Origin: Bradyrhizobium sp. CCBAU 51765
GTDB lineage: Bacteria; Pseudomonadota; Alphaproteobacteria; Rhizobiales; Xanthobacteraceae
DNA: 64,000 nt
Direction of reading: 5' to 3'
NCBI RefSeq assembly: GCF_015291725.1
Contig: NZ_CP030038.1
Location: 1,787,001 to 1,851,000 of the forward strand
Shown: one piece after another, positions 8,564 to 20,000 of the stretch
How the letters are laid out: every line of letters begins with the position of its first letter
Numbering within the stretch: the first letter of the stretch is position 1
The notes under the pieces: model-generated
The model's input: the letters and a program-made list of their open reading frames with translations, nothing else
Told to the model about the DNA's origin: nothing
Database searches by the model: none
Translations under genes and position numbers: made by a program

Positions 8564-9865
8564 ATGGACGTGCAAGAAACCACGGCAGCATGCCGGGACG
8601 CGTTCGCCGAACTGGCGTCGCCAGCGTGGATCCACGACCCGTATCCGTTCATGCGGTGGTTGCGCGAGCACGACCCGGTGCATCGCGCGGCGTCGGGCCT
8701 TTTTCTGTTGAGCCGCCACGCCGACATCTGCTGGGCCCTCAAGGCCACGGGCGATGCGTTTCGGGGACCGCCGCCGGGCGAACTGGCGCGCTATTTTCCG
8801 CATGCGGCGACCAGCCTGTCGCTCAATCTGCTGGCCTCCACGCTAGCGATGAAGGACCCACCGACGCATACGCGTCTGCGGCGGCTGATCTCGCGCGATT
8901 TCACCATGGGCCAGATCGACAACCTGCGGCCGAGCATCGCGCGGATCGTCGAAGCGCGGCTGGACGGCATGACGCCCGCGCTGGAGCGCGGGGAGGCCGT
9001 GGACCTGCATCGGGAATTCGCGCTGGCCTTGCCCATACTGGTCTTCGCCGAACTGTTCGGCATGCCCCAGGACGACATGTTCGGGCTCGCCGCGGGCAAC
9101 GGCGCCATTTTGGAGGGCCTGAGCCCACACGCCAGCGATTCCCGGCTCGCCGCGGCGGACGCGGCCAGTGCCAAAGTGAAGGCCTACTTCGGCGCTCTCA
9201 TACAGCGTAAGCGCACCGATCCGTGCCACGACATCGTGTCGATGTTGGTCCTCGCACACGACGATGATGCCGACACGCTTTCAGATGCGGAGTTGATCAG
9301 CATGTTGTGGGGCATGCTGCTGGGTGGCTTCGTCACCACTGCTGCGACCATCGACCATGCGGTCCTGGCGATGCTGGCCTATCCCGAACAGCGGCACTGG
9401 CTGCAGGGAGACGCCATGCGGGTGAAGGCATTCGTCGAAGAGGTCCTGCGTTGCGACGCGCCCGCCATGTTCAGCTCCATTCCGCGTATCGCCCAGCACG
9501 ACATCGAATTAGGCGGGGTGGTGATCCCGAAGAACGCGGACGTACGCGTGCTGATCGCGTCTGGGAATCGCGATTCCGACGCCTTCGCCGATCCCGACCG
9601 CTTCGATCCTTCCCGGTTCTACGGCACTAGTCCCGGCATGTCGACCAACGGGAAGATCATGCTGAGCTTCGGCCACGGCATCCACTTCTGCCTCGGTGCG
9701 CAACTGGCCCGGGTGCAGTTGGCCGAAAGTTTGCCGCGGATTCAGGCGCGCTTCCCCACGCTGGCATTGGCCGAGCTGCCGACCCGGGAGCCCTCCGCAT
9801 TCCTAAGGACGTTCACCGCGCTGCCGGTGCGGCTGCGTGCGCAGGGGCTGCGATGCGAGTCTTAG
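8564..9865 (+). CDS. cyp114: Cytochrome P450 CYP114, ring-contracting enzyme of the GA operon
   Basis: This 433-residue P450 has the ExxR pair in EEVLRCDAP and the haem loop [15 protein letters not shown] with Cys376. In characterised operons CYP114 converts ent-kaurenoic acid through 7-beta-hydroxylation and oxidative B-ring contraction to GA12-aldehyde, and it needs the adjacent ferredoxin. The I-helix reads GGFVTT at residues 254-259, so the acidic residue of the usual acid-alcohol pair is Val257. The frame is open upstream into cyp112, but the ATG at 8564 gives the proper N-terminus. The 3' end overlaps the ferredoxin gene by 13 bases. Confidence 0.95.
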   Translation: MDVQETTAACRDAFAELASPAWIHDPYPFMRWLREHDPVHRAASGLFLLSRHADICWALKATGDAFRGPPPGELARYFPHAATSLSLNLLASTLAMKDPPTHTRLRRLISRDFTMGQIDNLRPSIARIVEARLDGMTPALERGEAVDLHREFALALPILVFAELFGMPQDDMFGLAAGNGAILEGLSPHASDSRLAAADAASAKVKAYFGALIQRKRTDPCHDIVSMLVLAHDDDADTLSDAELISMLWGMLLGGFVTTAATIDHAVLAMLAYPEQRHWLQGDAMRVKAFVEEVLRCDAPAMFSSIPRIAQHDIELGGVVIPKNADVRVLIASGNRDSDAFADPDRFDPSRFYGTSPGMSTNGKIMLSFGHGIHFCLGAQLARVQLAESLPRIQARFPTLALAELPTREPSAFLRTFTALPVRLRAQGLRCES

Positions 9866-10161
9866 TCGACCAGGATCTGTGCGGAACCAGCGGACAGTGC
9901 GCGCTGACGCTACCGGGTATTTTTCGCCAGCGCGAATCGGACGGCGTGGCCGAAGTGTGCGGGGCGACAGTTCCGCAGGCGCTGCACGCGGCCGTGCGTC
10001 TCGCAGCCAGCCAGTGCCCGGTCGCCGCCATTCGGGTCATCAGAAGCGAAGCTAGCCGTGAGGAGCGCGCCAGCGCCGACAGTGCGCCTTCTCCAGCGGA
10101 CGCGGAGCGGCATGCCGCGAGAGACCAACGCAATCCAAGAGGACACGATGGGACGGTTTGA
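9853..10161 (+). CDS. Ferredoxin of the GA operon (3Fe-4S type)
   Basis: A small ferredoxin that starts [16 protein letters not shown]. Cys10, Cys16 and Cys55 (in SQCPVAAI) form the C-x5-C...CP pattern of the single-cluster 3Fe-4S ferredoxins that serve bacterial P450s. It passes electrons to the operon P450s and is required by CYP114 in characterised systems. The start lies inside the end of cyp114 and its 3' end overlaps the SDR gene by 14 bases. The core domain is about 66 residues; the remaining polar C-terminal tail of this 102-residue protein is unusually long for the family and may simply reflect a late stop codon. Confidence 0.92.
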   Translation: MRVLVDQDLCGTSGQCALTLPGIFRQRESDGVAEVCGATVPQALHAAVRLAASQCPVAAIRVIRSEASREERASADSAPSPADAERHAARDQRNPRGHDGTV

Positions 10162-10993
10162 AGGCAAGGTGGCCGTGGTGACCGGCGCCGGCGCCGGGAT
10201 CGGCAAGGCATGCGCCCTCGCAATCGCGCGCGAGGGCGGCAAAGTGGTGGTCGCCGACATCGATGGTTCGGCGGCCACGGCTTGTACCGCCCAAATCGCG
10301 GCCGAGGCGGGCCACGCGCTGGCTCTGGCCATCAACATTGCCGAGGCGCAGGCTGTGGCAGCGCTGTTCGATGCGGCGGAGCGGCACTTCAGTGCGGTCG
10401 ATCTCCTGGTGAACAATGCGGGCGCCATGCATCTGACTCCGCGCGACCGCGCGATCCTCGACCTGGACCTGGCGGTCTGGGATGAGACCATGGCAACCAA
10501 TCTGCGCGGCACATTGCTCTGCTGCCGGCGGGCCATCCCTGGGATGATCGCCCGCGGCGGTGGCGCGATTGTCAACATGTCGTCGTGCCAGGGGCTCAGC
10601 GGTGACACCACGCTGACGTCCTACGCCGCATCGAAGGCGGCGATGAACATGCTATCGGCCTCGCTCGCCACCCAGTACGGTCATGCGAAGATCCGCTGCA
10701 ACGCGGTTGCGCCGGGTCTCATCATGACCGAGCGTCTCCTGGCCAAGCTGGACGAGTGCATGCAACGGCATCTGCGCCGGCACCAGCTCCTGCCGCGCGT
10801 CGGCCGCCCCGAGGACGTGGCCGCGCTGGTGGCGTTCCTACTCTCTGACGATGCTGCGTTCATCACCGGCCAAGTGGTGTGCATCGATGGCGGCATGCTG
10901 GCGCATGTGCCGACGTACGCCGACGGTGGAAACAGCCGCGCCGCGCCGCCTTCCGGCGAGACCGCCGAAGCGGCTGCGTCGCCGCGCTGGTGA
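10148..10993 (+). CDS. Short-chain dehydrogenase of the GA operon (GA12-aldehyde oxidation)
   Basis: A 281-residue classical SDR with the NAD(P) glycine motif TGAGAGIG near the N-terminus, NNAG, the catalytic serine region NMSSCQG and the active-site YAASK. In the characterised rhizobial pathway the operon SDR oxidises GA12-aldehyde to GA12. The start at 10148 follows AGAGGA and lies inside the ferredoxin gene. The classical domain ends with FITGQVVCIDGGM, and about 25 extra polar residues follow. The stop overlaps the cyp117 start as TGATG, a sign of coupled translation. Confidence 0.94.
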   Translation: MGRFEGKVAVVTGAGAGIGKACALAIAREGGKVVVADIDGSAATACTAQIAAEAGHALALAINIAEAQAVAALFDAAERHFSAVDLLVNNAGAMHLTPRDRAILDLDLAVWDETMATNLRGTLLCCRRAIPGMIARGGGAIVNMSSCQGLSGDTTLTSYAASKAAMNMLSASLATQYGHAKIRCNAVAPGLIMTERLLAKLDECMQRHLRRHQLLPRVGRPEDVAALVAFLLSDDAAFITGQVVCIDGGMLAHVPTYADGGNSRAAPPSGETAEAAASPRW

Positions 10994-12336
10994 TGGACAT
11001 GCTGCTCAACCCGCTGAACCGTCGAGATCGGCTGCGGCACGACATCCCGGTCGTGCCCGGCGCTTTCCCCTTGGTCGGGCACCTTCCCGCTATCGTCTGC
11101 GACCTGCCGCGCCTGCTGCGGCGTGCGGAACGGACGCTGGGCAGCCACTTCTGGCTGGACTTCGGCCCGGCCGGACACATGGTGACCTGTCTGGATCCGG
11201 ATGCGATCGCACTGCTCCGCCACAAGGATGTGTCCTCGGCGCTGATCGAAGATATCGCGCCCGAATTGTTCGGTGGAACGTTGGTCGCCCAGGACGGCGG
11301 CGCGCACCGGCAGGCGCGCGGCGCGATCCAGGCGGCGTTCCTGCCCACGGCGCTGACCCAGGCGGGCATCGGCGAGCTGTTCGCGCCCGTCATCCGGGCG
11401 CGGGTGCAGAGGTGGCGCGACCGGGGCGACGTAACCATCCTGCGCGAAACCGGCGATCTAATGCTCAAACTCATCTTCAGCCTCATGGGAATCCCCGCGC
11501 AGGACCTGCCGGAATGGCGTCGCAAGTACCGGCAACTTCTGCAGTTGATCGTCGCGCCCCCGGTCGACCTGCCCGGACTGCCCTTGCGGCGCGGTCGGGC
11601 CGCCCGAGACTGGATCGATGCGCGGTTGCGCGAGTTCGTTCGCGACGCGCGCGAACATGCCGCGCCCACCGGGTTGATCAACGACATGGTGAGCGCCTTC
11701 GACCGGAGCGACGATGCGCTCTCCGATGAGGTCCTAGTCGCCAATATCCGCTTGCTGCTGCTCGGTGGTCACGACACCACGGCGTCGACTATGGCCTGGA
11801 TAGTAATCGAGCTGGCACGGCAGCCTGGGCTGTGGGACGCTCTGGTCGAGGAGGCGCAACGGGTGGGCGCGGTGCCGACCCGGCACGCGGACTTGGCGCA
11901 GTGTCCGGTCGCCGAAGCGCTGTTCCGCGAGACGCTGCGCATGCATCCGCCGACGCCGCTCCTGGTGCGTCGCGCAGTGCGTGAATTGCGACTCGGCCAA
12001 CGGCGCATTCCCGCGGGCACCGATCTATGCATCCCGGTGCTGCATTTCTCGACCTCGGCGCTGCTGTACGAGGCGCCTCATCAGTTTCGCCTGGCGCGGT
12101 GGCTGGAACGCACCGAGCCTATCCGGCCGGTGGACATGCTGCAGTTCGGGACCGGCCCACACGTCTGCATCGGCTACTACCTGGCATGTCTGGAACTGGT
12201 GCAGTTCTGCGTCGCCTTGGCGCTGACCATGCACGAGGGCGGGACGCGGCCGCGGTTGCTGAACGGCGTCGAAAAAGGCCGCCGCTATTACCCGACCGCA
12301 CATCCGTCCATGACTATCCGCATCGGATTCTCATGA
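10993..12336 (+). CDS. cyp117: Cytochrome P450 CYP117, ent-kaurene oxidase of the GA operon
   Basis: This 447-residue P450 has a Pro-rich N-terminus (DIPVVPGAFPLVGHLP), the I-helix motif GGHDTT at residues 258-263, the ExxR pair in FRETLRMHPP and the haem loop FGTGPHVCIGYYLA with Cys392. In characterised bacteria CYP117 oxidises ent-kaurene in three steps to ent-kaurenoic acid, the first P450 reaction of the pathway. It lacks a membrane anchor, unlike the plant kaurene oxidases. The ATG at 10993 overlaps the SDR stop by one base. All key residues are present. Confidence 0.95.
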   Translation: MDMLLNPLNRRDRLRHDIPVVPGAFPLVGHLPAIVCDLPRLLRRAERTLGSHFWLDFGPAGHMVTCLDPDAIALLRHKDVSSALIEDIAPELFGGTLVAQDGGAHRQARGAIQAAFLPTALTQAGIGELFAPVIRARVQRWRDRGDVTILRETGDLMLKLIFSLMGIPAQDLPEWRRKYRQLLQLIVAPPVDLPGLPLRRGRAARDWIDARLREFVRDAREHAAPTGLINDMVSAFDRSDDALSDEVLVANIRLLLLGGHDTTASTMAWIVIELARQPGLWDALVEEAQRVGAVPTRHADLAQCPVAEALFRETLRMHPPTPLLVRRAVRELRLGQRRIPAGTDLCIPVLHFSTSALLYEAPHQFRLARWLERTEPIRPVDMLQFGTGPHVCIGYYLACLELVQFCVALALTMHEGGTRPRLLNGVEKGRRYYPTAHPSMTIRIGFS

Positions 12337-12460
12337 GCTGGGCATCACATGCCCCTATGGTGAGGCAGGGGCGCTGGCGAGGCGCGGGATTGCTGCACTC
12401 GGCGCGCGCTCGGTGCGACGCAGACAACACCGCGGCGGCTCGCCTGTCAGGGACAAGGAC

Positions 12461-13468
12461 ATGAACAACATGCAGCCCGGCTCTACGCCACAGGATGACA
12501 GAAGTGGTGATTCCGCGCTCGGCGGATTGGGCGCGCAGGCGCGGGGCGCATCCGGCGGGCTGCTGCCCGAGATCTGGATGCATGAGGGCGCAAACCGGAT
12601 CGAACAGGTGCTGGCGCGTCTTCTCTGCGCCCAACACGACGGTGAGACCGAGCTGATGGCGGCGATGCGCTACGCCACCTTGCATGGCGGGAAGCGCACC
12701 CGCGGCTTGCTATGTCTGGCTGCCGGCACACTGGCCGACGCGCCGGCGCACATGCTCGATGACGTTGGCGCCGCCATCGAGATGATACACGCCTGCACCC
12801 TGGTCCACGACGATCTGCCCGCGATGGACGACGACGTGCTTCGCCGCGGCCTTCCGACCGTGCACGTCAAGTTCGGCGAAGCTACAGCGATCCTGGTCGG
12901 GGATGCGCTGCAAGCGCACGCCTTCCTGACCCTGGCGAGCCTGGACGCGCCGGGCGACAACCGTATCGCGCTCGTGCGCGAACTGGCGCAGGCGGTGTCA
13001 GCCGAGGGTGCCGCCGGCGGGCAGGCCTTGGATCTGTCTCTGGTGGGAAAGCACGTCGAGCTGGACAGGATCGTGGCGATGCACCGGATGAAGAGCGGAG
13101 CGCTAGTGCGCGCGTCCGTTCGCATGGGCGCCCTATGCGCTCTAGCGGAGAATGCCGCGCACGCTGCGCTGTACTGTGCGCTCGATCACTACAGCGCCTG
13201 TTTCGGCCTGGCGTTGCAGGTGATCGATGACATTCTCGACGTGACAGCGGATGCCGCGACGCTGGGCAAGACCCCCGGCAAGGACGCGGCGGCGCAGAAG
13301 CCGACCTGCGCGTCGATCATGGGACTGCAGGCAGCACGCCAGTTCGCGCTGGATCTGTTGCGCGATGCCGGGGAGGCCATCGCGCCGCTGGGACCGCGTG
13401 CGGAACGGTTGGCGCAACTCCTAGAGCGGGCCAACGCGTATCTTTTCAAGCACGCGCCATGCGCATGA
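12461..13468 (+). CDS. Geranylgeranyl diphosphate synthase of the GA operon
   Basis: A 335-residue trans-isoprenyl diphosphate synthase. The first Asp-rich motif is DDLPAMDDD at residues 117-125, the second is DDILD at 256-260, and LHGGKRTRG binds the homoallylic substrate. It supplies C20 GGPP to the copalyl diphosphate synthase downstream, which makes the operon independent of the cell's own prenyl pool. The first 35 residues are a low-complexity, probably disordered extension. The start is uncertain: ATG 12461 follows AAGGA closely and ATG 12470 is also possible. A 124-base gap separates it from cyp117, which is otherwise unusual in this compact operon. Confidence 0.93.
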   Translation: MNNMQPGSTPQDDRSGDSALGGLGAQARGASGGLLPEIWMHEGANRIEQVLARLLCAQHDGETELMAAMRYATLHGGKRTRGLLCLAAGTLADAPAHMLDDVGAAIEMIHACTLVHDDLPAMDDDVLRRGLPTVHVKFGEATAILVGDALQAHAFLTLASLDAPGDNRIALVRELAQAVSAEGAAGGQALDLSLVGKHVELDRIVAMHRMKSGALVRASVRMGALCALAENAAHAALYCALDHYSACFGLALQVIDDILDVTADAATLGKTPGKDAAAQKPTCASIMGLQAARQFALDLLRDAGEAIAPLGPRAERLAQLLERANAYLFKHAPCA

Positions 13469-13751
13469 GCGCGCCCGTCCGGATGAAGACGCCCTCGTGC
13501 CGCTGCGATCGACGGCGAGAGATGCTGCACTTTGTCCGAGTCGCCGTGCCGATCGCAGCGGTTGCCCGCCCCGGCGCACGCGGCGCCCCGCGCGCAAGCC
13601 TACGCGGCGGACCGGCGCGAGCATCGGGGACCTCGCCACGCCGGAGCAGGGCGGCCGTCCGGCGCTGCCTACGCGACGAGCATGCGGGCGACATGGGCTG
13701 CGTCTGCCCGATCCCGGTTCTCTTCAATCGTCTGCATAAGGAACATCCATC
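13469..13751 (+). other. Spacer between GGPP synthase and CPS genes, with an open frame of unknown status
   Basis: This is one of the few real gaps in the operon. An open frame of 98 codons (13459-13755) bridges it exactly: it starts inside the end of the GGPP synthase gene and its stop overlaps the CPS GTG start as GTGA. The predicted peptide is Arg/Ala-rich and matches nothing I recognise, so it may be an accident of high G+C. AAGGA at 13737-13741 serves as the CPS ribosome-binding site. Confidence 0.3.
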
Positions 13752-16201
<2,450 letters not shown>

Positions 16202-16284
16202 AGTCGCAGGAGGCGCGCCGTGCGCGCGCTGCCGCGGTCCGGTCCGACGCAACGCCGTGGCCCGATGCGACGGATGGAGCGAGC

Positions 16285-16344
16285 ATGAGCAATACCGCTC
16301 TGTGCCGGCGCAAGGACGACGATCTGGAGATCGTGTTGGATCCG
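16285..16344 (+). pseudogene. Probable stub of a type II isopentenyl-diphosphate isomerase gene (idi)
   Basis: An ATG at 16285 opens with about 20 codons reading MSNTALCRRKDDDLEIVLD. RKDD-x-L/I-x-IVL is the N-terminal signature of type II (FMN) isopentenyl-diphosphate isomerases, and idi is known to follow the kaurene synthase gene in some GA operons. The similarity then breaks off: the same frame continues into GFGLRIFTSG, which belongs to an integrase. So only the first few per cent of idi would remain. The match is short and therefore moderate evidence, but the position is exactly where idi is expected. Confidence 0.5.
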
Positions 16345-17110
16345 CGACACGACGTGACCTTTGCTGGTTTCGGTCTGCGCATCTTCACTTCCGGCCAAGC
16401 GTAGCTGCGTCATCCAATACAGATTACTAGGCCGCTCGCGCCGCTATACCATTGGCTTGCATGGCGTCTGGACCGGCCAAAAGCCGAGGCAGGAGGCGAA
16501 GGTCCAATTGGGGCGTATCGCACAGAGCGACAATCCCGCGGAGGAACGCCAGCTCTCGCAAGGCGATCACCGTCAAGGAGCTCTGCGCTCTTTACCTCAA
16601 CTATCTGAACGCCGGCCCTATCCTAGGAAAGGGTGGACGGCCGAAGAAGCCCAGTACCATCATCACCGATACCCGCCGCATTCGAGCGCCATATCATCCC
16701 GCTTCTTAGCAAGCGGCGCGTGAGACAAACCAAGCAGACATCAAAGGTACTGAAGGATATCATGGCCGGCAAGACGCGAGCCTCGGTCAAGACAAAAAAG
16801 CTACGCGGGAAAGTCATTGTTCGCAGTGGCAACGCGGACGGCCGGGCTTCTTGGCGGCATTCTCACGTACGCCGTCGAGGCGGGAATCATCGCCATCAAT
16901 CCCTGGTCTGAGAAAAGCGGACAACGTGCGGAGCCGCCGGCTCAGAGAAGCCGAAATATCGGATAATTGGCGAGATACTGCGAAATAGCAGCAAGAAGGA
17001 CGGGAAGTACGTCACGACGGCCGACATCATCCGCAGATAACCGGCTGCCGGAGGAGCTAGGTGATCGGTCTGATGTGGACCGAGGCCGATAGACGGCTAA
17101 GGCGGCGACC
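16345..17110 (+). pseudogene. Decayed tyrosine-recombinase (phage-type integrase) gene
   Basis: Peptides of an integrase appear in order but in different frames: AGFGLRIFTSG, KRSCVIQYRLLGRSRRYTIG, GLHGVWTGQ, AITVKELCALYLNYLNAG, KGGRPKKPSTIITDTRRI, ERHIIPLLSKRRV, VLKDIMAGKTRASVKTKKLRG, GILTYAVEAGIIAINP and GEILRNSSKKDGKYVTTADI. These correspond to the arm-binding and core-binding N-terminal domains and the start of the catalytic domain. The catalytic R-H-R-Y part is not recognisable. At least four frame changes and internal stops make it non-functional. The first frameshift is near 16395. It begins directly at the idi stub. Confidence 0.75.
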
Positions 17111-17350
17111 TTAGAGTCCCCCTTCGATCACACGGAAACGAGGGCGCCCATTTTTGTACGGCGAAACGGCACCGGCGTGCGTTGTATCGGTCACGCTGAG
17201 CGCGCCTGCAATTTGGGCAGACAAAAAGGTGGGCAATTATCGATTCCGGAGTGTCTCGCACCAACTCCGACCGAAACCATCTCATGGTGATCCGACAATT
17301 CGGACAGCCCGGGAGTTCGAGGTGCCCGAGCGCGTTCTCTCCCGCGCGTA

Positions 17351-17557
17351 CTACACGCGGAAAATGCCCCAGCGGGACACTCGGGTAAAGAGCAGACAGC
17401 GCCTGCAGACGGGCTCGATTGATAAAAAATGATCGCGGCCCTTCTTGGCTCCGCGGTTCTCCGAGGCAGACAGCGCCTCGTCGATCGAATTGCTGACGTG
17501 GTCGCCCTCGAACATGACGTTCGATGACATGACGTCCTCGCTGACCAGGCGCTGCTA
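17351..17557 (-). pseudogene. 3' part of the ATPase gene interrupted by the IS630 element
   Basis: On the minus strand the frame after the insertion point reads QRLVSEDV, then MSSNVMFEGDHVSNSIDEA. This continues the ATPase fragment found on the other side of the IS element (ending KCKGLTFRL), in the same frame once the element and one TA are removed. The only in-frame problem at the join is the TAG of the target site itself. The frame ends at 17351 after losing similarity, so this tail is also damaged. Confidence 0.55.
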
Positions 17558-18703
17558 GTGTCCTGAACCAGAAGTTCGCAACATCGCCTCGTGTTGTACC
17601 GGGGCATTGTAACGGCAGAAGCGTTCGATGGAAGCAAGGATGTCATCGGCTGACTTTGTCCATCGGAACGGCTTGGGATCTGCGTTATGTCGTTCGATGA
17701 ACGAGGCGATGTCCGCCCGAAGGGCGGCTACGCTCCGATAGACACCGCGCCTGATCTTCTTATCGGTAAGAAGCGCGAAGAAGCGCTCGACCTGATTGAG
17801 CCATGACGAACTGGTCGGGGTCAGGTGCACATGCCAACGCGGCCGTTTAGCCAGCCATTTCCGGATCAGCGGGGTCTTGTGGGTAGCGTAGTTATCCATG
17901 ACGAGATGGACGTCGAGTTGGCGCGGCACAGCGGCCTCGATCTCGTCCAAGAACTTGCGGAACTCGGCGGCACGGTGCCGTCCGTAGCACTTGCCAATAA
18001 CCCGTCCGGTCGCAATGTCGAGGGCGGCGAACAGCGATGTGGTGCCGTGCCTTTTGCAATCGTGGCTCCTTCGGGCCGGCTGGCCGGGACGCATCGGCAA
18101 CATCGGCTGACTGCGGTCCAGCGCCTGGATTTGCGACTTTTCGTCTACACACAGAACGATGGCGTGTGCCGGCGGCGAGACGTAAAGGCCGACGACGTCG
18201 CGTACCTTGGCCACGAAGTTCGGATCGGTCGAGAGCTTGAATGTCTCCAGCCGGTGCGGCTGGAGCCCGAAGGCTCGCCAGATACGTTGCACCGTCGACA
18301 CCGAAAGGCCGCTGGCCTTTGCCATGCCGCGGGAACTCCAATGAGTGGCATTCTCTGGGCAGCTTTCCAGCGTCCTCACGATCACGGCTTCGATGCGACC
18401 ATCGTCAATGGTGCGCGGCGCCCCCGAGCGCGGCTCATCGTGCAGCCCGGCCACGCGCTGCTCCACAAACCGCCGCCGCCATTTGCCTACCGTTCCCCGC
18501 TCTAGGCCCAGCTTGGCCGCCACTTCCTTGTTCTGACCGCCTTCCGCGCAGGTCAGCACGATCCGGGCTCTCAGAGCCAGCGCCTGCGCCGTCTTTCGCC
18601 GCATTGTCAGCGACTGAAGCTCAGCACGCTCATCATCGCTCAATATCAAGGGGACAAGTCGCTGGGCCGCCATCATATCCTCCGTCGCTGTTGAAGCCGC
18701 CAT
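17555..18703 (-). CDS. IS630-family transposase
   Basis: A transposase of about 382 residues from the ATG at 18703; a GTG at 18712 would add three residues. The N-terminal half has helix-turn-helix segments ([20 protein letters not shown] and [20 protein letters not shown]). The DDE catalytic core follows, with Asp in [10 protein letters not shown], Asp in [10 protein letters not shown] and Glu in [12 protein letters not shown], as expected for the IS630/Tc1-mariner group. The stop codon TAG is not inside the element: it is built from the duplicated TA plus one flanking base. The reading frame shows no damage. Confidence 0.93.
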   Translation of the reverse strand: MAASTATEDMMAAQRLVPLILSDDERAELQSLTMRRKTAQALALRARIVLTCAEGGQNKEVAAKLGLERGTVGKWRRRFVEQRVAGLHDEPRSGAPRTIDDGRIEAVIVRTLESCPENATHWSSRGMAKASGLSVSTVQRIWRAFGLQPHRLETFKLSTDPNFVAKVRDVVGLYVSPPAHAIVLCVDEKSQIQALDRSQPMLPMRPGQPARRSHDCKRHGTTSLFAALDIATGRVIGKCYGRHRAAEFRKFLDEIEAAVPRQLDVHLVMDNYATHKTPLIRKWLAKRPRWHVHLTPTSSSWLNQVERFFALLTDKKIRRGVYRSVAALRADIASFIERHNADPKPFRWTKSADDILASIERFCRYNAPVQHEAMLRTSGSGH

Positions 18704-18765
18704 CTCTGGCACAGCGACGCGAACCTAACGCGAATCTACGATTGCGAACTTGTGACTCGGGACAC
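17558..18765 (-). mobile_element. IS630-family insertion sequence, complete
   Basis: A 1208-bp element bounded by TA duplications at 17556-17557 and 18766-18767. The ends are inverted repeats of about 25 bp: both outer ends read GTGTCC and both inner ends AGTTCGCAA, with four mismatches between them. The flanking bases make each junction CTAG, the target preferred by IS630. One transposase gene fills the element on the minus strand. Intact ends and an open transposase suggest it could still be active or arrived recently. Confidence 0.9.
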
Positions 18766-19142
18766 TAGAGCCGAAAGGTCAGCCCCTTGCACTTCTTCCC
18801 CAGGTTGTCCTTGGCCTGGAGCAAGAACCGCCGCTCGTCGTCATCGAGATCTTCAATCACGGCAAACGCAGCTCGAGCTGCAGCCACGAACGCAACCGAC
18901 CCGGCGAACCGGTTCAGGGCGCTCCGTTTGCTCCCACCTCCAGCTTTGTTGAGGTGCGTCACGGCGACTACGGCGATGCCCAGGCGGTTAGCCATGTCGG
19001 CCAACGAGCCAACGGCTCCAGGACTTCCCGGGTCTCGACGTTGCCGTTGCCATCGCTGCCGCCCATATACGCCGAGATCGGATCGACGATGATCACACTG
19101 ACAGCGCTTGGCTGCGCAGAAAACCAGCGCCCACCGAGTCAT
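18766..19142 (-). pseudogene. AAA-type ATPase gene remnant (RepA/DnaB-like helicase), 5' side of the IS630 insertion
   Basis: The minus strand carries SVIIVDPISAYMGGSDGNGN and VETREVLEPLA in one frame, then LADMANRLGIAVVAVTHLNK, SALNRFAGSVAFVAAARAAF and ERRFLLQAKDNLGKKCKGL in another. IIVDPISAY is a Walker B-like strand and VVAVTHLNK a sensor-like segment of RecA-fold ATPases such as plasmid RepA-type helicases. One frameshift lies near 19010. Walker A and the N-terminal part are not found. The IS630 element cuts the gene just after KGLTFRL, so the gene is dead on several counts. Confidence 0.65.
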
Positions 19143-19416
19143 GTGCGCCGACTTTAGTCATGACAGCGCTGCTAACGTCGCGGCTGCGTCGGTTGACTCC
19201 GTATGGGTGTCTGCAACACGACCGACGGCTTTGGTGAGATTTAGCCTGTTTGGATTCTTCGACGATTTCGGGCGCCTTCAATTTTCCCGTTCAAAGGATT
19301 GGCATGGCGGCCCTCACGCTCGATCTGAAGTTACGTGTAGTGCCTGCGGACGGTCAAACATTCATAGCCTTCCCCGGTAAGGGCTACGGGCGCCTCATAT
19401 TTGCTCGGGGCCAACA

Positions 19417-19728
19417 TTGTCATCACAAGAAATTTACACGCCTTCGGTTGCTGCAGCCGATCGGGATCTGATCTTCGTAGTAATCGAGCGCCACCGCGAG
19501 CTGTCCGCGCACTACGATGCGGCGGCGTCGCTTTCGGCTGATGGTGCCGAATTTGCTGCCGCCGACGAAGTCACCGGCCAAACGAACCTGGCTCTCACGG
19601 AGCATGCAAATGTGCTCATTCGGTCGAAGCCAGCCACGATCACGGGCGTGATCGCTCTGACCAGATACGTCGCCGGACTGCGGGAATGGGAGCTGCCCGA
19701 TGATGATGCGTGGTACCCGCAATTCTGA
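19417..19728 (+). CDS. Hypothetical protein, 103 residues
   Basis: The frame begins MSSQEIYTPSVAAADRDLIF and contains RSKPATITGVIALTRYVAGL near the end. This pattern (short helical protein, 'KPATxxGVxALxRYV') is familiar from small uncharacterised proteins in rhizobial islands and phage-like regions. I know no function. It has no signal peptide, membrane segment or cysteine motif. Nearby genes are transposon and integrase debris, so it may be cargo of a former element. A stem-loop with a T-run follows about 70 bases after the stop, on the same strand. Confidence 0.5.
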   Translation: MSSQEIYTPSVAAADRDLIFVVIERHRELSAHYDAAASLSADGAEFAAADEVTGQTNLALTEHANVLIRSKPATITGVIALTRYVAGLREWELPDDDAWYPQF

Positions 19729-19794
19729 TGGCGCGGACGCAATGACGCTCGCGCATGCCATAGGCAATCCGCTTCTCCCGCCCGGGCCAAAGTC

Positions 19795-19829
19795 GAAAAC
19801 CCCGGTTGGAAGCCGGGATTTTCTTTTTT
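19795..19829 (+). terminator. Probable rho-independent terminator
   Basis: CCCGG at 19801-19805 pairs with CCGGG at 19813-19817. A-rich bases precede the stem and a T-rich run (TTTTCTTTTTT) follows it. It sits about 70 bases behind the 103-residue hypothetical gene on the same strand. Confidence 0.65.
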
Positions 19830-20000
19830 GCTGTTACAGGCACCAACTCTCCTAAACCGCCGCGGTGCGGTCAGTAGCGCACCTCCGGATTGAGCCGAAT
19901 TTGACTTCGGCTTCGTTCCGTCCAACGCTCGATCGTAAGCCGCAGGTGTCGGTTGGTCTGCGCTCCTGCTCCACCTCAATCGATTGGTGGAGATCTCACG

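Noticed and set aside
16345..16404. Reading the whole 39-codon frame from 16285 as an idi fragment
   Set aside because: The second part (GFGLRIFTSG) continues one base shifted into KRSCVIQYR, which is integrase sequence; only the first part can belong to idi.
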